A DNA stretch of 64,000 nt from Cristatella mucedo. Taxonomy: Eukaryota > Bryozoa > Phylactolaemata > Cristatellidae. The stretch's first letter is position 1, and the number at the start of each line of letters is the position of its first letter. The stretch spans positions 1-64,000 of the forward strand of contig WPIO01000377.1 of NCBI GenBank assembly GCA_009760855.2. The letters run 5' to 3'. The notes beneath the pieces were generated by a model. The model saw only the letters and a program-made list of their open reading frames with translations. It made no database searches and had not been told where the DNA came from. This document shows positions 1-12,180 of this stretch, one piece after another. Both the position numbers and the translations under genes were made by a program.

Positions 1-262
1 CGTTCCGGTTACGTACAGCGACGTCATGACATCCCAGAACTTGATGACATTTAATACGACGTTGAAAACATCCATTCCTCACAGCATTTGGTGGGTCCTT
101 GTGGTGTTCCTGGTATGACGTAGGCCAATACCAACATTATGCATGTTGACTGAGCCTGTTAACACTAACCACGTGCATTCATGGTTCCTTTACAGCAAAT
201 GCAGTGCCTAGATAGAGATTAGTTCTGTTAGGGTGATATAAAAATGTGTTGTTATATTATAA
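1..262 (+). mobile_element. LINE-A 3' end (truncated copy)
   Basis: The first 80 bases translate to a degraded form of the reverse transcriptase C-terminus (an S-x-x-L-x-T-F-x-x-x-L-K-T pattern). The LINE-A 3' UTR follows: a GTGGGTCC-like motif, GCATG-rich stretches, and the terminal block in which GCCTAGA-like and AGAGATTA-like motifs precede a T/A-rich tail. The copy is old, with several substitutions and a shortened UTR, and it runs off the left edge of the window. Confidence 0.7.
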
Positions 263-879
263 ATATGCTGCGACTGACATGAGCCATGAATGCTCACGTG
301 AGCTACAGTCGTGCTAGCTTGTGAACCTGTCAAGGGACCCCAACTTTAAGCCTCTAGCACGCTACGGACTTTTATGCTTGATTATCCAGAGAACTTCGTA
401 TAATCTGTTCCTAGTCGTTATAATCCCAACAACCGCAGTACTTTTGGGGTGATATCAGTCACACTTCTTGCCTGAGTTGAGCGCTGCTTCAGAAGCATGT
501 CCATGGTCCACCTTATAGTATAGTCCAAATATATTCCACTGAACTCGAGATGGTATTCCGCAAAAGAACAGACAACCACGTTTGTGCTATGTTCTGCCTC
601 AGCAGAGGCCCACATGTGAGCCATGATTAGCAGCTGCAAGTAGTCAGACTTTACTGTAGATCGCTTTAATCTCGTCCGCATAGGAGATCACGGATGGTCA
701 GAGTTCACCGAGCAGCCAGAGTGGCATGCATATTTGCTACACTATTATATGTAGCCTCGCTCCTTTTGAGATTTAGTGTTTCAAATTGTTCTGAGGATAA
801 CTAGGGCTTGCCCTTATCAGTAAGTTTGTTTGGGGTCGATTCACTATGAGAGATTTTGATGTTTCCCTACCTTTATAAA
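263..879. other. no recognised feature
   Basis: Mixed-complexity sequence. An 87-codon minus-strand frame at 418-681 has no recognisable domain and is treated as chance. Confidence 0.5.
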
Positions 880-1135
880 ATATATAATAATAGCCCCACT
901 TTAATCAACGCGCCCTCATGGCACCAGAACTCAAGCTATTTCTAGACACTTTACATTTTGTCTGCAAGAAAAGCACGATCGAATGAGTTAGTGGTACGCA
1001 TGATCAAATGACAACCGTATACAAGGTTTACAGTGTGGCTTACGCACAATGTTTCAACATGTACATGATGACTAGTGAACACCCCAGTAACTATTAGCAT
1101 GCACAGTGTCACCACTCATACTCCCGTAAAGAGAC
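880..1135 (-). mobile_element. LINE-A 3' end, minus strand
   Basis: Reading right to left, the 3' UTR motifs appear (TGACACTGTGCATG-like, then a CAAGCATG-like segment), followed by the terminal hairpin block near 905-955 and an AT-rich tail near 880. The copy is diverged and holds no coding part. Confidence 0.65.
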
Positions 1136-2605
1136 GAGATCTGCTTCACCCCTTTCTCGTTTCAAGGCTCACACTCGGCAACGGAAACCCGTGGCATGTG
1201 GTCCTAACCGCGGTCCTTTGAAAATAAATCATTTTCAAGACTTGGTGTGCCACGATGTACTCTTCAAGAAACTTTCTGCGTACAGTAGCTTGCTGTAACG
1301 TAACGTACAACTTGAAATTACCCCTACACTTCGACTAAAAAGGTAAAGGTTAGATCTCCTCGCCCGTTACTTGACATTCGACCTCCTACTTACTAGATGG
1401 CGTTTACTCTCGGTATCCGGGCTCTTCACCGTATCGCGCTAGCACAGTTGCATATAGGCAGCGACTAGTTCACTAAGTTGTTACTCGTAAATAATTTCTA
1501 CGTCCCGTTTATTGCTGGAGACGATCCAGGTCCGTAGAAGTTGCGGGAAGCATGTCAACTCCAATATTCCCAAGCCCGCAAGGCAGCATGCGATATTGCA
1601 ATGAGCTCGGTTCCGTCATCTTATGCATGGTCTTATAAGCATTGTTCCGTTGCCGTTTGTGTGCTGGGTGACGTTAGAAAGTTTACCGTATCCTGGTCTG
1701 TAACGCTGCTCTAGGAGCTTATCTATTTGAGTTGTGGCTTGCACGCGAGGGCGCACAGTGTGTGCCCGTCTTAGTGTCATGTATCCATGCGTCTTCGTGC
1801 GTGCGTGTCGTGCGTGTATCTTACCGTGTCGGTGTTCTCTCTTAGTTTAAACCTTTGACACCTCGCTTCCCAAGAATTTCTTGTGCTTCGGATCTTGGCT
1901 GGAAGCCCCAAGGCATTTCTCTTATCTTTGCTCGTAATGAGCCCGGCAGGCTGCCGCGAGCTCCAGGGAGACCGGAATGAAGTGACGGTCACGAGTTTTC
2001 AGCTATGCAATTGCAGGCCAACTGCTCCGGGTTCTTTCCCACTATGACGGTGTTTTACAGTATGCCAATCCATGTCAACATGTGGGTGTAGAGTCATCGC
2101 TCCCAATCTTTCCTAATCTCACAAATACTGCATATCTATGCGATTTTCATGTTTTTTTTTTTTTCCTCTCTCTCTTTCGCGTGTTTCCTATTAGTGCTGT
2201 GGGCGCTTTTCATGAATATGCCAATTCCGGTAAGCTCATGTCAAGCAAGTGTTCACCTTCAGTTTTTGACTCGAGTCCAGCCGCACCACCAACATCAATC
2301 TTTGTCCTACCTTGTCCAGGCAGGGCCTGATAGTCATGCCCCTCATTTCTTTTTGCTCCCGCAGGGTCCACGAATGTGTGGCTGCGGCTTGTGCGCCGTG
2401 TATATACTATGTGTGTGGGGTGTAGAGTGTGTGTGTTGTGTGTGTGTATGTGCTGTGCGTAACGCGTGAGTACATTGGTATGTTTAGCTTATTGCCTCTG
2501 TTGTGGTTTGGTGGCTGCACCCTCATTATGGTATATATCATGGTAAACTAGTATGGAGCTAAGCCGTCAGTGCGGCATTTCTAAAGCGTTAAGCAGCCCC
2601 TGATA
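1136..2605. other. unassigned sequence with small GT-rich tracts
   Basis: No gene or repeat family is recognised. A T-run with adjacent CT-rich DNA lies near 2,151-2,175, and a degenerate GT tract at 2,409-2,462. Open frames here, including 2,082-2,469, are low-complexity or chance. Confidence 0.45.
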
Positions 2606-3740
2606 GATATCCTCGTGCCAGCCTTCGAGCACCTCAAATTCTCTCCACTCACTTGCCTGCAAATGCACTGATGACATGTCCGCACTATGGATAGTACTCA
2701 AATTTTCTAAAACTAAGCGATAATAAAACTAACTTACCAGTTATAGGAAAACCCGGTGTGATTCAGAGATTGGAAAGGCTGACTCTCTTCAAATTGGCTC
2801 TGCCAGCATATCTCCAGTTGAATCAGCCTCGAAAATTTAGGTGCCTTTATTTTCCAAAGCGACCTCTCGTTAGACGACCATATCAGCTCCACAGTCAAAT
2901 CTGCCTATATTTTCAGCTTCATAACATTGCTAAAAATTCGGGCTTGTTTAGATAAGGATACCCACGTCCAATGTTGGTCCATGCATTCGTGACATCTCGT
3001 CTCGACTTCTGGCAACTCACTGCTTACTGGCCTACCAGCATGTGCGATCAGGCGATTTTCAGCTGGTGCCAAACTCTGCAGCTAGCTCGTCTGTCGGCGG
3101 TGGGGTGTCTGTCGTGAGTCGTATCAATTGCCACATCACTCCACTTCTCGCCGAACTGCACTGTCTACCAGTCAAGCAACGGATGCACTTCAAAGGTTTT
3201 GTCACTCAATTTGATGTCCCCTTCATTCTATGGCCCTCCCAATTCATATCTCTCATATCTACTCCCACATCAGTCCCAAGCATCGTACCACCCGCCTTTT
3301 TCGGAATCCAACAGTCCTCCAAATACCATCGCACAAACCTTAAATCCTGTGGATACCGTGCATTTAGTTCGTATGCTCCCCAAAGCCTGGGACCTCCCTC
3401 CCGACCTGCGTCACGAAACATCCCCTGACCTGACCAAATTTAAAAAGAACTTGAAAAAAACACCTATTTAGGACAGCATTTAGTTGGTTCCCTGTGATTC
3501 GTCCCTTGATTGTGCTTATGCGTGCTGACCTGTGCATGCTGCCACTAACCACATTTGCATGCTGACCCTGTGTATGTCACGCCCTAACCATTGTTATTCC
3601 TTTTGTTTGCTTTTCAAGCATGATTTTACTTACTCATTCAATTGCATTTCACTTTGTGAGCAAATGTTAAGTGCCTAGAAAGAGATTAAGTTCTCTGAAG
3701 GCGCTGTATCAATTGCACTATTCTTATTATCCTAGCGGTG
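2606..3740 (+). mobile_element. LINE-A, 5'-truncated RT C-terminal half plus 3' UTR
   Basis: Starting near 2,606, the translation matches the region just after the YADD motif of the copy at 28,562-30,100 (a P-S-S-T-S-N-S-like stretch). It continues through the GKPxVIQxLERL-like block at 2,746-2,790. Further on are a PVKQR-like block near 3,170 and a segment resembling the GDRAFSSYAP motif near 3,350. The reading frame is broken several times. The 3' UTR spans about 3,470-3,735 and ends with AGAGATTAAG-like and GGCGCT motifs and a short ATT tail. This is a dead copy truncated inside the RT domain. Confidence 0.85.
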
Positions 3741-3904
3741 CAAAGCACAAGAATAGGCTGTACTCTCCTTGAAAGCTAGACCTTCGGTGACCGCGGAAAT
3801 CAGAGGCGGGAGTTACACCAAATCGTCCATATGAACCACGCTAATTGCCATGCAATTCACAATGCTGATGACCGCCTGTCACTAGCTTGTAACTATAGGT
3901 GACA

Positions 3905-3965
3905 TACTTTATTATAGCGCCCTAAGAGAGTTAAATCTCATCAAATGGCACTTTGCGAGTCCTAG
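3905..3965 (-). mobile_element. LINE-A/SINE-A 3' tail fragment
   Basis: A short minus-strand piece of the shared 3' terminal block (TAGCGCCCTAAGAGAG-like). No body is visible next to it. Confidence 0.45.
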
Positions 3966-4840
3966 AAAGAGTAGCTGGTCTAATCAAATTTGCTTGAGGC
4001 ATCTCTGCCTGGGCAAAATATCTTCCATCAACTAGTTTTCCTGTTGATCACAAAGGGTCAAACGTGTCCAAAGTTGATCGAAGAATCAAAGATTTTACTC
4101 CGTGGGACGACCGAGTGAGGCTCTCAGGGGCGGCGAGTGCAATTCCGTTAAAAGTCGTCTGACTAAGAGTTTCCACAAACGTCATGGGGCACAGCGTCAC
4201 TCGCGCGAGAAACTCCAGTTCTACGTGCAAGCGAGTGCCCGTGCTACTGCCAAGGAGGTCTGAATACGATACCTGCTGCGTTCGTGTTGTTTGCGTAGCC
4301 TACGAGTATATTATAATAGGAGCGTATTATCTGGGTCGCTGGATGATGCTTCGTAAAGATGCAGCTTTTTAGGCCGTCCGCAGTCAGCGGACTAAGACGC
4401 AGATCTACAAGAAACTCGCGCATTCTATCTATGACTTTCCGCCGACCTATCGATGCACATGCAAGCCGTCCATGCTTTGATGCAGCTGGTGCATTTTTTT
4501 GTGTGAAATGGCAATCCTAGAGGAATCATGCAAACGCAGGTTTAGTCAGAGGGACGGAGGGAGTCACCTGTGTTATAAGTGTGTCACTGTTGCTAGTAAG
4601 GTGTAGCCGCGAGTCTTTTCGTCGCAAGATTTTTGCTGATGGCTGCTGACCAGGTTGTTGGTCAGCTTTGCTGCACGTGCTTGTTTTTCACATTCAGCCA
4701 ACCAGAGCTCTTCTAGGATGGCCGATTATCTCGAGGTCACGGTCTGGTAGAGGTCGCGGCCTGGTCGAGGTCAAGGACGGGATTGAGGCGAGGAGTATTG
4801 CAGTCGATCGGGTCGAGCTCCATCGCTAGCCTCTCTGGTC
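3966..4840. other. no recognised feature
   Basis: No gene or repeat family is recognised. Frames at 4,048-4,230 and 4,184-4,372 overlap on opposite strands and look like chance. Confidence 0.4.
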
Positions 4841-4908
4841 TGCAGCTGACGTCTTGTCGATCTGCATTCACCTGCCAGGTCGATGTTGTTGAATGTCCTT
4901 TCCTGTTC

Positions 4909-4945
4909 TGACGTCAAAGAGCCGCCTGACTGATTGCTATAAATA
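4909..4945 (+). promoter_or_regulatory. CRE plus TATA box, candidate core promoter
   Basis: A perfect palindromic cAMP-response element, TGACGTCA, lies at 4,909-4,916. It is followed 21 bases later by TATAAATA at 4,938-4,945. A start site would be expected near 4,968-4,975, where the sequence becomes GC-rich. A second half-CRE (TGACGTC) lies near 4,847. Whether this is an active promoter is inference, since no clear coding exon follows. Confidence 0.4.
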
Positions 4946-5046
4946 GGCGTGTCTCGAGGTGTGGCCGCGTCGGGAGTCTTCAGCAGGCGGGTGTTTTCCC
5001 ATGGGCACTCCCTCTCGGAGCAAGGGCATTTCGAGCGCGAGCGAGC

Positions 5047-5060
5047 GGGGGGGGGGGGGG
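5047..5060. repeat. G homopolymer
   Basis: A run of about 14 G residues in GC-rich DNA just downstream of the candidate promoter. It could form G-quadruplex-type structure and is also prone to assembly length error. Confidence 0.9.
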
Positions 5061-5299
5061 AGGGGCGAGAGCATGCACCGCGAGGGGCAGGCACGCACTT
5101 ATGTGGCCTTCTTCGGGGCTTCGGATTTGTCGTCATTCTCGTGACTGCACTGTGGGCATAGAGCGCGCGTACAGTCAGTGCTCTTTAACCGCGTGCCAAA
5201 TTTGCATGGCAGTTTTCGAAGAAATGGCGACGCATTTCTCCGCTTTTCCTCGCTCTCCTCTAAAAACTATGGGCTCGCTGGCAGGGGGAAAAAACAGCT

Positions 5300-5308
5300 T
5301 ATAAATAG
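5300..5308 (+). promoter_or_regulatory. second TATA box
   Basis: TATAAATAG at 5,300-5,308 is followed by GC-rich sequence. It repeats the TATAAATAG found at 4,938-4,946. The two boxes, about 360 bases apart, could be alternative starts or a duplicated promoter. No open frame downstream supports a gene. Confidence 0.3.
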
Positions 5309-5309
5309 C

Positions 5310-6756
5310 CGCGAGAAAGACGGGAAAAAAAAGTTCTGATGATCGTCTCGCTGATCGTAACCGGTTGGGCTTTGGGTTCCTGGAGCTTTTAGACGTTCAA
5401 ACTCAAGGTCGAGGATGTAAAAAAACAACGAGGGAAAAAAACGCTTTTTGCGCCTGTCGTCAATTACCGATCAAGTAGGGAGTGCCCTAGAAGTTTTTAA
5501 GAGCGGGGAAATGTCTGACTCCGTGTGGGCCAAACGAAAAATATAAGTGTGTTGTGTTTAGGCAGCCCATTACAGAAATATCTTTCTGTTAATATAGTAC
5601 AGAAGTATTGTCACGCTCATTAAATTGTTATCTCAACGCGTTTTTTCACGGGGACTGACCAAAAAATGAATGCTTCCCTTGCAGACGTTCAATCCTGGAT
5701 TTTGGCCAGTTGTTTGATGACAAAAACGATGACAAAAAAAACAAAACTCTTAACACTTTATTACATGACAGCCTAAAGCGTGCCACGGAACTACCAGCTT
5801 CTCTTTAATTTAGTGAGATTGCTGAATTGTGACAGTCGCCGTGTGCTCGGAATTTAGCTGTCCTTCTTTGAAATCTTTTTCGGTGCTTGAAATTCTCATT
5901 CATAAGATTGCTTTCGAAAAAAACAAGTTATCACGTTGCGATTTCGTGTGCAACATTTGAAAAAAAACTTTCTACCCAAGGTGGCTGGGGCTAAGATCTA
6001 CTAGCTGTCTTGTCATGTCTAGGCTGGACTACTATTTTTCCGTTTTGGCCGGATTACGAAAAAAAGTGTAAATTAGGCGCCCACAGCCAGAGATGAATGC
6101 GGGGTTTGGTCAAAAGATCCAAAGGGCTCAGCCCTGCGGCTCCTTTGCTGATGGAGCAGCGATTGCTTGTGCCCGGACGATTCGACGGCTGCAGAGGAAC
6201 ATTAAAGAAACTCTGACTCGCAAGACGTGCCGTGGATGGCTCCTGCCCATATCAAGCTGATCTGCAGCAATAGTTTCAAAACCCCCTCGATGCACTCGGT
6301 TTTCCGAGGGACAATAGATAAATAAATAAATTATAAGTAAATAAATTAGCTGCTCGCCTTCTTTTTCCCTTCTTTCGCTGCAAGGTTTCATCTGGCAGCA
6401 GGAAAGAGGTTCTCCGGCAGGTCTAGGCCTCATAGGCTCATCAACTCACCACGTTAACATGGTACGAAATGACATCTCTCACAAAACTGTCGACTGACCG
6501 GCAAACATCCTTTCTAGCCGCCTTACGCCTCTGCGGCCATGCAAGTCCACTTCCTCCATTGAACCTTCTAACTAAGCTGTGCTACTCTCTCTCTCTCTTT
6601 CTTTATTGTTTGATATAAAGTCTGTAGGCCTTTTTGCTTGCGAACCGAAAGCCAGCGACGGGCTTTTGAATTTGGCCAGTTAGAAAGCTATCCAGCAGGG
6701 GACATGAACCCAAAGACACCACCACGTGACATCCATGTGGTAGCCTAAGTAGCCTA
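5310..6756. other. unassigned sequence with many short A-runs
   Basis: Between 5,310 and 6,070 there are repeated runs of 6-8 A. No LINE, SINE or gene is recognised. A TAAATAAATAAAT-type microsatellite lies near 6,318-6,345. Confidence 0.4.
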
Positions 6757-7011
6757 TATAATTATATAATTATATACAATTAATTATATATAATACTATA
6801 TAGTATATGAATTTATTTGTATATAATGTCTATAATTATATAATTCAGTATATAATATAATTATATAATTCATTTGTATAGCGCCCTGAGAGAACCTAAT
6901 CTCTATTCAGGCGCTTCACATCATACCTCGGGGCTCAAGCACGCGACCTCAGTGGAGCCAGACCTGATCGGGGCGAGGGCAACCTTAACCACTGGACCAA
7001 ATCAGCTTCGT
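6757..7011 (-). mobile_element. SINE-A with expanded AT tail
   Basis: The minus strand reads as a tRNA-derived SINE. A box A of the form TGGTCCAGTGG lies near 6,990-7,000, and a box B-like GCTTGAGCC near 6,945. The body ends at 6,871-6,920 with the same 3' hairpin block as LINE-A (GCGCCTGAATAGAGATTAGG-like). The 3' tail has expanded into about 110 bases of AT-rich repeats (6,757-6,870). Confidence 0.85.
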
Positions 7012-8202
7012 GCGGTCACAGAAGGAGAAGCATTCTATTTATTAATTTGAGCTCTAATTTAGTCTGACTTTAAAACTGCTTATTGCCATTTCCCCAACAG
7101 CGCCATAAGGAACGCAGTGTTAATTAAAAATAAAATAAAAGAATTTCCTGTACGTTAGCTGGCACGGTAAGCGATGTCATTCAGACTCAATACAAGTATA
7201 TAGCAGCATAACGCTCAGAGCCACAACTATCCGACTGCCACAGGCCGTCGTCTCAAAGAGAGCTTCTGCAGCTAGGTTTCTCTGCTTGTAGGTCCAATTA
7301 GGTCGGAAGTCATGTAAATTGGATTATATAAAGAAAGTATAATGATGTAACAAATGCCTGCTTCTTTGGCGGCTACGTCAAACGTGATCTCCAGTTCAAA
7401 GTCATTGGACCAAGCTCAAAAATCATGAAAATCGTGGGCATTGCATCGTTCTACTAACTTATTCTTAACTCAGGGTCACGAAATTTACCAAGTTTTACTA
7501 TGCTGTTTAATATACTTTTTAAGTTTATTAGTGGTTCTAGGTCTAGCGATGCCTATTAACTAGCGAACAGCTTGTATCTTCTATTTGCAGTTGCGAATGC
7601 CAAAACAAAGCGACGAGTAACAGCTCTATATCATTGCACCGTTCCTGAATTAAATGAAGACGAGTGTGCATATCGCCACCTGCTCTCAACCCTCAGTTTG
7701 TTTTTACTTCTCGCAGAAGGTCGGAAACCAAGTATATCTTACTGCGTGGATTCAAGGAATTCTGTTGGTAATGGCAAGGAAATTTTTTTCTGCTCTGATC
7801 GTCAAATCGTGTGCCGCGGGCTGTTTCATTGTAGCCAGCAGCGCCAAATGCGACACCCGAGATATGGCTATAGAGTCATTTAGTATTCTACGTGCTCCGT
7901 TTTTACATGCACAAAGAGGGTGCCTAATGACTGTTGCTTAGCCCACTGCGTTGGGACTTCGCTGCCTGTACACCTTGAGATGACTTGAGAGAATCACTCA
8001 GCGTAATTTGTCAGCGCCTATCTCGTTAGAAAAAAAACGCCCCGCGCTACTCACAGCATTTGCTACGTCCATGCAAATTATTCTTTTTCGCGCTAATGTG
8101 TGCTGACACTACTTGCTCTCACTTACCAATTGACCCGCTTCCTCTGCAGCACATGTAAGGTGCCTTTAAATAATACTAATAACAATGCTAATAGTAATAG
8201 AA
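7012..8202. other. no recognised feature
   Basis: Frames at 7,572-7,941 start next to a pyrimidine-rich AG (near 7,717) but show no recognisable domain. Confidence 0.35.
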
Positions 8203-8560
8203 TAATAATAACACATTATTTATAGCACCCCTCAGAGAACTTAATCTCTTTCTAGGCACTTTACATTTTACTGCAAAGGAAGCATGATTGAATGGTTAGA
8301 GGTAGCCACGCCCACTAAACAGTACGCTTAACATGACTGTAACATGCACAGGGTCAGCTTGCCAGCCAGCATGTTTAGCGGCAGCGTTCATAGTGTCAGC
8401 ACTCATAAGCACACAAAGAAACGAATTACGTGGACCCACTAGATGCTGTGGGTAAATAGATGCATTTTAAGTTTCCTTTTAATTGTGGTCAAAGTCAGGG
8501 GATGTCGTGACGCAGGTCGGAAGTGAGTTCCAGGCTTTGAAGTTCTCTTTAGTGCGCTTT
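8203..8560 (-). mobile_element. LINE-A 3' end, minus strand
   Basis: Reading right to left, the end of the RT ORF (an S-L-P-T-C-V-type stretch near 8,510-8,530) is followed by the 3' UTR motifs, the terminal hairpin block at about 8,225-8,275 and an ATT-rich tail at 8,170-8,215. It is a typical 5'-truncated copy of about 350 bases. Confidence 0.85.
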
Positions 8561-11371
8561 TACAAATATGGTATTATTATTTTCAACCGTTTTTTTTCTC
8601 CGCAAATAGGGACAGGGGTCTGATATTAATTTAACCTCTGAATATCCGCATTAGGACTTAGTTTTAGGGGATGTTCTTATTTTTTTCATGGAAAACAATC
8701 TGTTCTTTACTCGTGTACAAATTCATGAACCAAAATTTATATTGATTTTATTCAAATATAGTCATGTCATGTTTTTCTGGAAAATCGTCTAAATCTGCAA
8801 AACCTTTAATTCCTGCCTGAATTTCTAGCGAAATAATTTCCTATAGAATCATTGGACCTCCTTTCTCATGTCTAGCAATGGAACTCTCCTTAAATGAGCA
8901 ATTCTTGTCCATGTAGCCTGATTATAGTGCATTGGCAACACAACTGTCAGTTATTTTATTTCACGAATTCGTCCCTCAAGAAAAGAACTCTTTCAGGCCA
9001 GGCTTCAAAAACATTTCCACGCTGATTTCTCTCCACGGTCACTCATGTCAATTTAGTCATTGATTTCGATGTGCAAATGGTTCTTGAATGGTTCCCTTTT
9101 TCCTGCAAAATCAAGGAGTCTGCAGATAGGCAGTCATTCTAGCAGGAATCATTAAATTGATCTATGCCTCTCTTTGTGTCGTCTCTGTCTGTCTCTCCTG
9201 TCTCTCTCTCTCTCTCTCTCTCTCTCCAAGGAAGTTATTCATGTCTTTAGTGCGCTGTGCTGGCTGAATCCCAGACTAAGCAGTAGAACGCTTTTGGTCA
9301 CCTCTCAAAATAAGTGGAAGCATTACATCGACTCACTTCCTTATAAACGTGATGTCGTGCACCCTAGGCTTTTTTCGGTTTCAAGAATATAAACGCCTGA
9401 AACGCATTCAATCTTATCGTTCTTTGCCCTTACTGACGATTTTAGGCGTGGCTTTCTTTCCATCCTGACCGAATTTGCCAAAAATAAAGGTAACACGCGA
9501 ACTTTCGTAACCAGTGGAGTGGTGACGAGGTTGACGGGGCTTCCATCTGACCAATTGTCGTTTAACAACTTTGGCTAATAAACACTGTAGTTTAATTCTT
9601 CGCAATCATGTTCATCATCATTTTCAACCATCAAAATCAATAGGCTAATATGTACATGGAAAAGTTGATGCCGACAACAAATGACTCGAATCCAAGTGCA
9701 CGTTTAGCAAATTTTGATATCTTCCCGCTTGAACGGTGCTTTCGGTCATCTTAGAGATAGTACACAATGCTGAAGGAAACCATCCATCCAGTGGTGTAAT
9801 GCTTTGAATTATTCGGTGAATATTTCTAGCTAGGGTGCCGTTGCAAGTGCAAATGCTTGACTATCGGCCCTGCGCCAGAGTCTTTGCTTTCCTGTCACCA
9901 ATGCATTCACTGATGACGTCTTTCAGCTCAGGAAATAATAGTTGCCGACCTGATCCACACCTGCGCTTCTTAGCATTGCCCTCACACACCTGAGACGCGT
10001 AACTACCTAAGAAATCGCCGAGCCCTCCAGCAAAATGCTTGATTGCTCCCCCCACAGAAAGAAATGAGTGCGCCCACACAATACCGTGTCCCCACATGTG
10101 GCCCCGCATATTACCGGTAATACATTCTCCTATGTGCCCTCACATATCGTATATATGTAGTACCCAATACACAATACAGGACATGCACACATATGTGAAT
10201 ACACATACCGTAATTTGGGGGCACTATGTATGTGGGGAATGGATGTTCCCTACATTGCACCAAAAAAAAATAAAAAAGCACCATTTGCTCAATAACAAAT
10301 ACAATATTTCCCCAAAAAAATCTTGGGTTTCAGTGGGGTCAGCATTTGGTTAAACAAAAATGTACTGACCCCCATTGAATGTACTCCGAACCAGAGGTGT
10401 GCGTCCCGGGCTCCTTCCGTCGTCTTCTCTTTTATCCCTCCACGTGACCAAAACTCTCGAAGACGGCTGCAACGGCTGCTCCCTGCTGCATTACGAAGTT
10501 TTTCGATTTTTTAAGGCATATTTTTGGGGAAGGGCTAGACTTTTTTTCCTTGCATGATTAGCATGCTGGGGGTCTATTTTCGGTATATGGTCGTATTTCC
10601 GGGAAGATGCGGTATTACTGCTTTCTAGTGCTGTAAACTGGCAATTGAGTTCAATCGCTGTGAAAATAATGCTCGCTGTGATAATTGAAGTCCTGATATT
10701 GCCAGGAATGCGGGATACAGCCATTGTTACTAGTCTAGGCAATGTTAAAACGGCACAATACAAGGATCGCATGCAGCTTTTGCTGACCGTCCAAGCGATC
10801 CAGTTTCTACTTTCCAAGATTAAAAAAAAAATATTCTTTTGCTAGCTGTTTTCTTTCAGCTTTCAAGCACGAAAAAAATGTGCGGGGCTGTAATGCACTT
10901 AGCATAAAGAAATACTCTAAGAAATAATCAGAATCAGAGTAGTCGAAGGTAGGATGTCTAGCCTGAATAAGAAGTCTAGCTTGATATGCAGGCTGGAACG
11001 AGCAAATGTAAGTAATGTAGCAAATGCGAAACTGACGACAGAAAATTCTGGTTTAAGATGTTGGCATACAATTTAAGCGCCTTATCCCACCTGACCGGAA
11101 GACCTGAAGGCAGTGAGTAAGAGGGTTCAACCGGAATTTTCGCAAATGCCCAGACCAGCCTCAAAGTGGCGTCTCTAATTGAGCACTCATGTTGTCTAGC
11201 GCTTGTGCAGTTAATGAAAAGAAGAAAATACGAGTTGAGGTTGATTCTATACCTTTTTGATGCTCAAATATAGAATTAATATAGAATTAATAATATAATA
11301 TAGAATTAGATAATATAGAATTAGATGCTCAAAGTTGAAAGTGCAAGCTGTGCATATTCTTCGGTGATATT
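8561..11371. other. unassigned sequence with a (CT)n tract
   Basis: No gene is recognised. A (CT)n microsatellite occupies 9,200-9,227. AT-rich stretches and A-runs are common (for example 10,262-10,330). ORFs on both strands at 9,341-9,605, 9,861-10,353 and 10,323-10,845 overlap each other and carry no domain. Confidence 0.4.
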
Positions 11372-11500
11372 CGCCGTGATGGCCCACCGAAGAATGGAGG
11401 TTGCTCTTCACGACCTCGGTCCCGTGGTCAAGGGTTTGAATCCCTTGGGCGGGTGATCCTGTATTGCCGCTGCGAGTGGTGGTGATAGCCTTTAAGGATC
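11372..11500 (+). mobile_element. SINE-B
   Basis: A tRNA-like repeat with a canonical box B (GGTTTGAATCCC-like near 11,432). It continues into the family's GTGGTGGTGATAG motif at about 11,475-11,490. The same arrangement is seen at 22,970-23,126 (minus), 40,028-40,162 (minus) and 57,757-57,885 (minus). Confidence 0.75.
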
Positions 11501-11507
11501 GCACTGA

Positions 11508-11640
11508 TCCGCACTGGTTTGGTCCAGCGATTAAGGTTCTAGCCCAGACTGAGGGCTGCCCGAGGTCGTGGGCTCGAGCCCGGTGGCATACGTGAAGGAG
11601 CGAAACCCCTGAATCAAAAAGAGGGCTACTAAATAAGCCA
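11508..11640 (+). mobile_element. SINE-A, directly after SINE-B
   Basis: Box A (TGGTTTGGTCCAGCG-like) at about 11,514 and box B (GGGCTCGAGCCC) at 11,570-11,581 are clear. The 3' tail is degraded. It abuts SINE-B in the same orientation, giving a composite of about 270 bases. Confidence 0.75.
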
Positions 11641-12170
11641 GTATTTCTTGTAGCGGATATTTGTGCTGCTATTCGTTCCACTTTAGCCTCCACTTTGTCG
11701 CACGATTCATTGCAAAATTGAAAAGTGATTGAAAGTGAGTTGACTTCAATGAGTGCTAATAACTTTTTAAAGCAAATCTCAGCCCACAGTGAGTCGGCTT
11801 CTTTCTATACGTGCTCATCTGGACGACGGGAGAGGAGTACAGCACCACACGGCACTATAAATGGTCTCAATACTCCAGCGATACTCCTTTTCCGATCGAT
11901 GGCCACACCTTCGTATTCGAGTCGCTTCCACACACTGGACACGGAGCTATGCAGTACACCTAGCATTTTCTCATCGTGAGTCTTCAGCTCTGTTCTACGT
12001 TTCTCATTCTTCGACTTTGCTTACTAGGTATGTTTATCATGAGGCAGAACCTGATTGAAAGTCATGGCTGCATGGCTCAGCAGTTAACGAGCAGGCAGGC
12101 AGCAGAAACAAGCAGCAACGGAGGATCCACAGCTCGCATGCGCGCGACCGCATGCAGTTGACTCACCTCT
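11641..12170. other. no recognised feature
   Basis: Overlapping frames at 11,725-12,161 show no domain. Sequence just before 12,170 becomes more GC-rich and leads into the splice-acceptor-like site at 12,180. Confidence 0.4.
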
Positions 12171-12180
12171 TCTCTTGCAG

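Noticed and set aside
4771-5144. Overlapping frames around the candidate promoter
   Set aside because: They face both ways across a G-run, are low-complexity, and carry no domain.
9174-9392. Frame with a poly-Ser/Leu start
   Set aside because: It begins inside a (CT)n tract and shows no conserved features.
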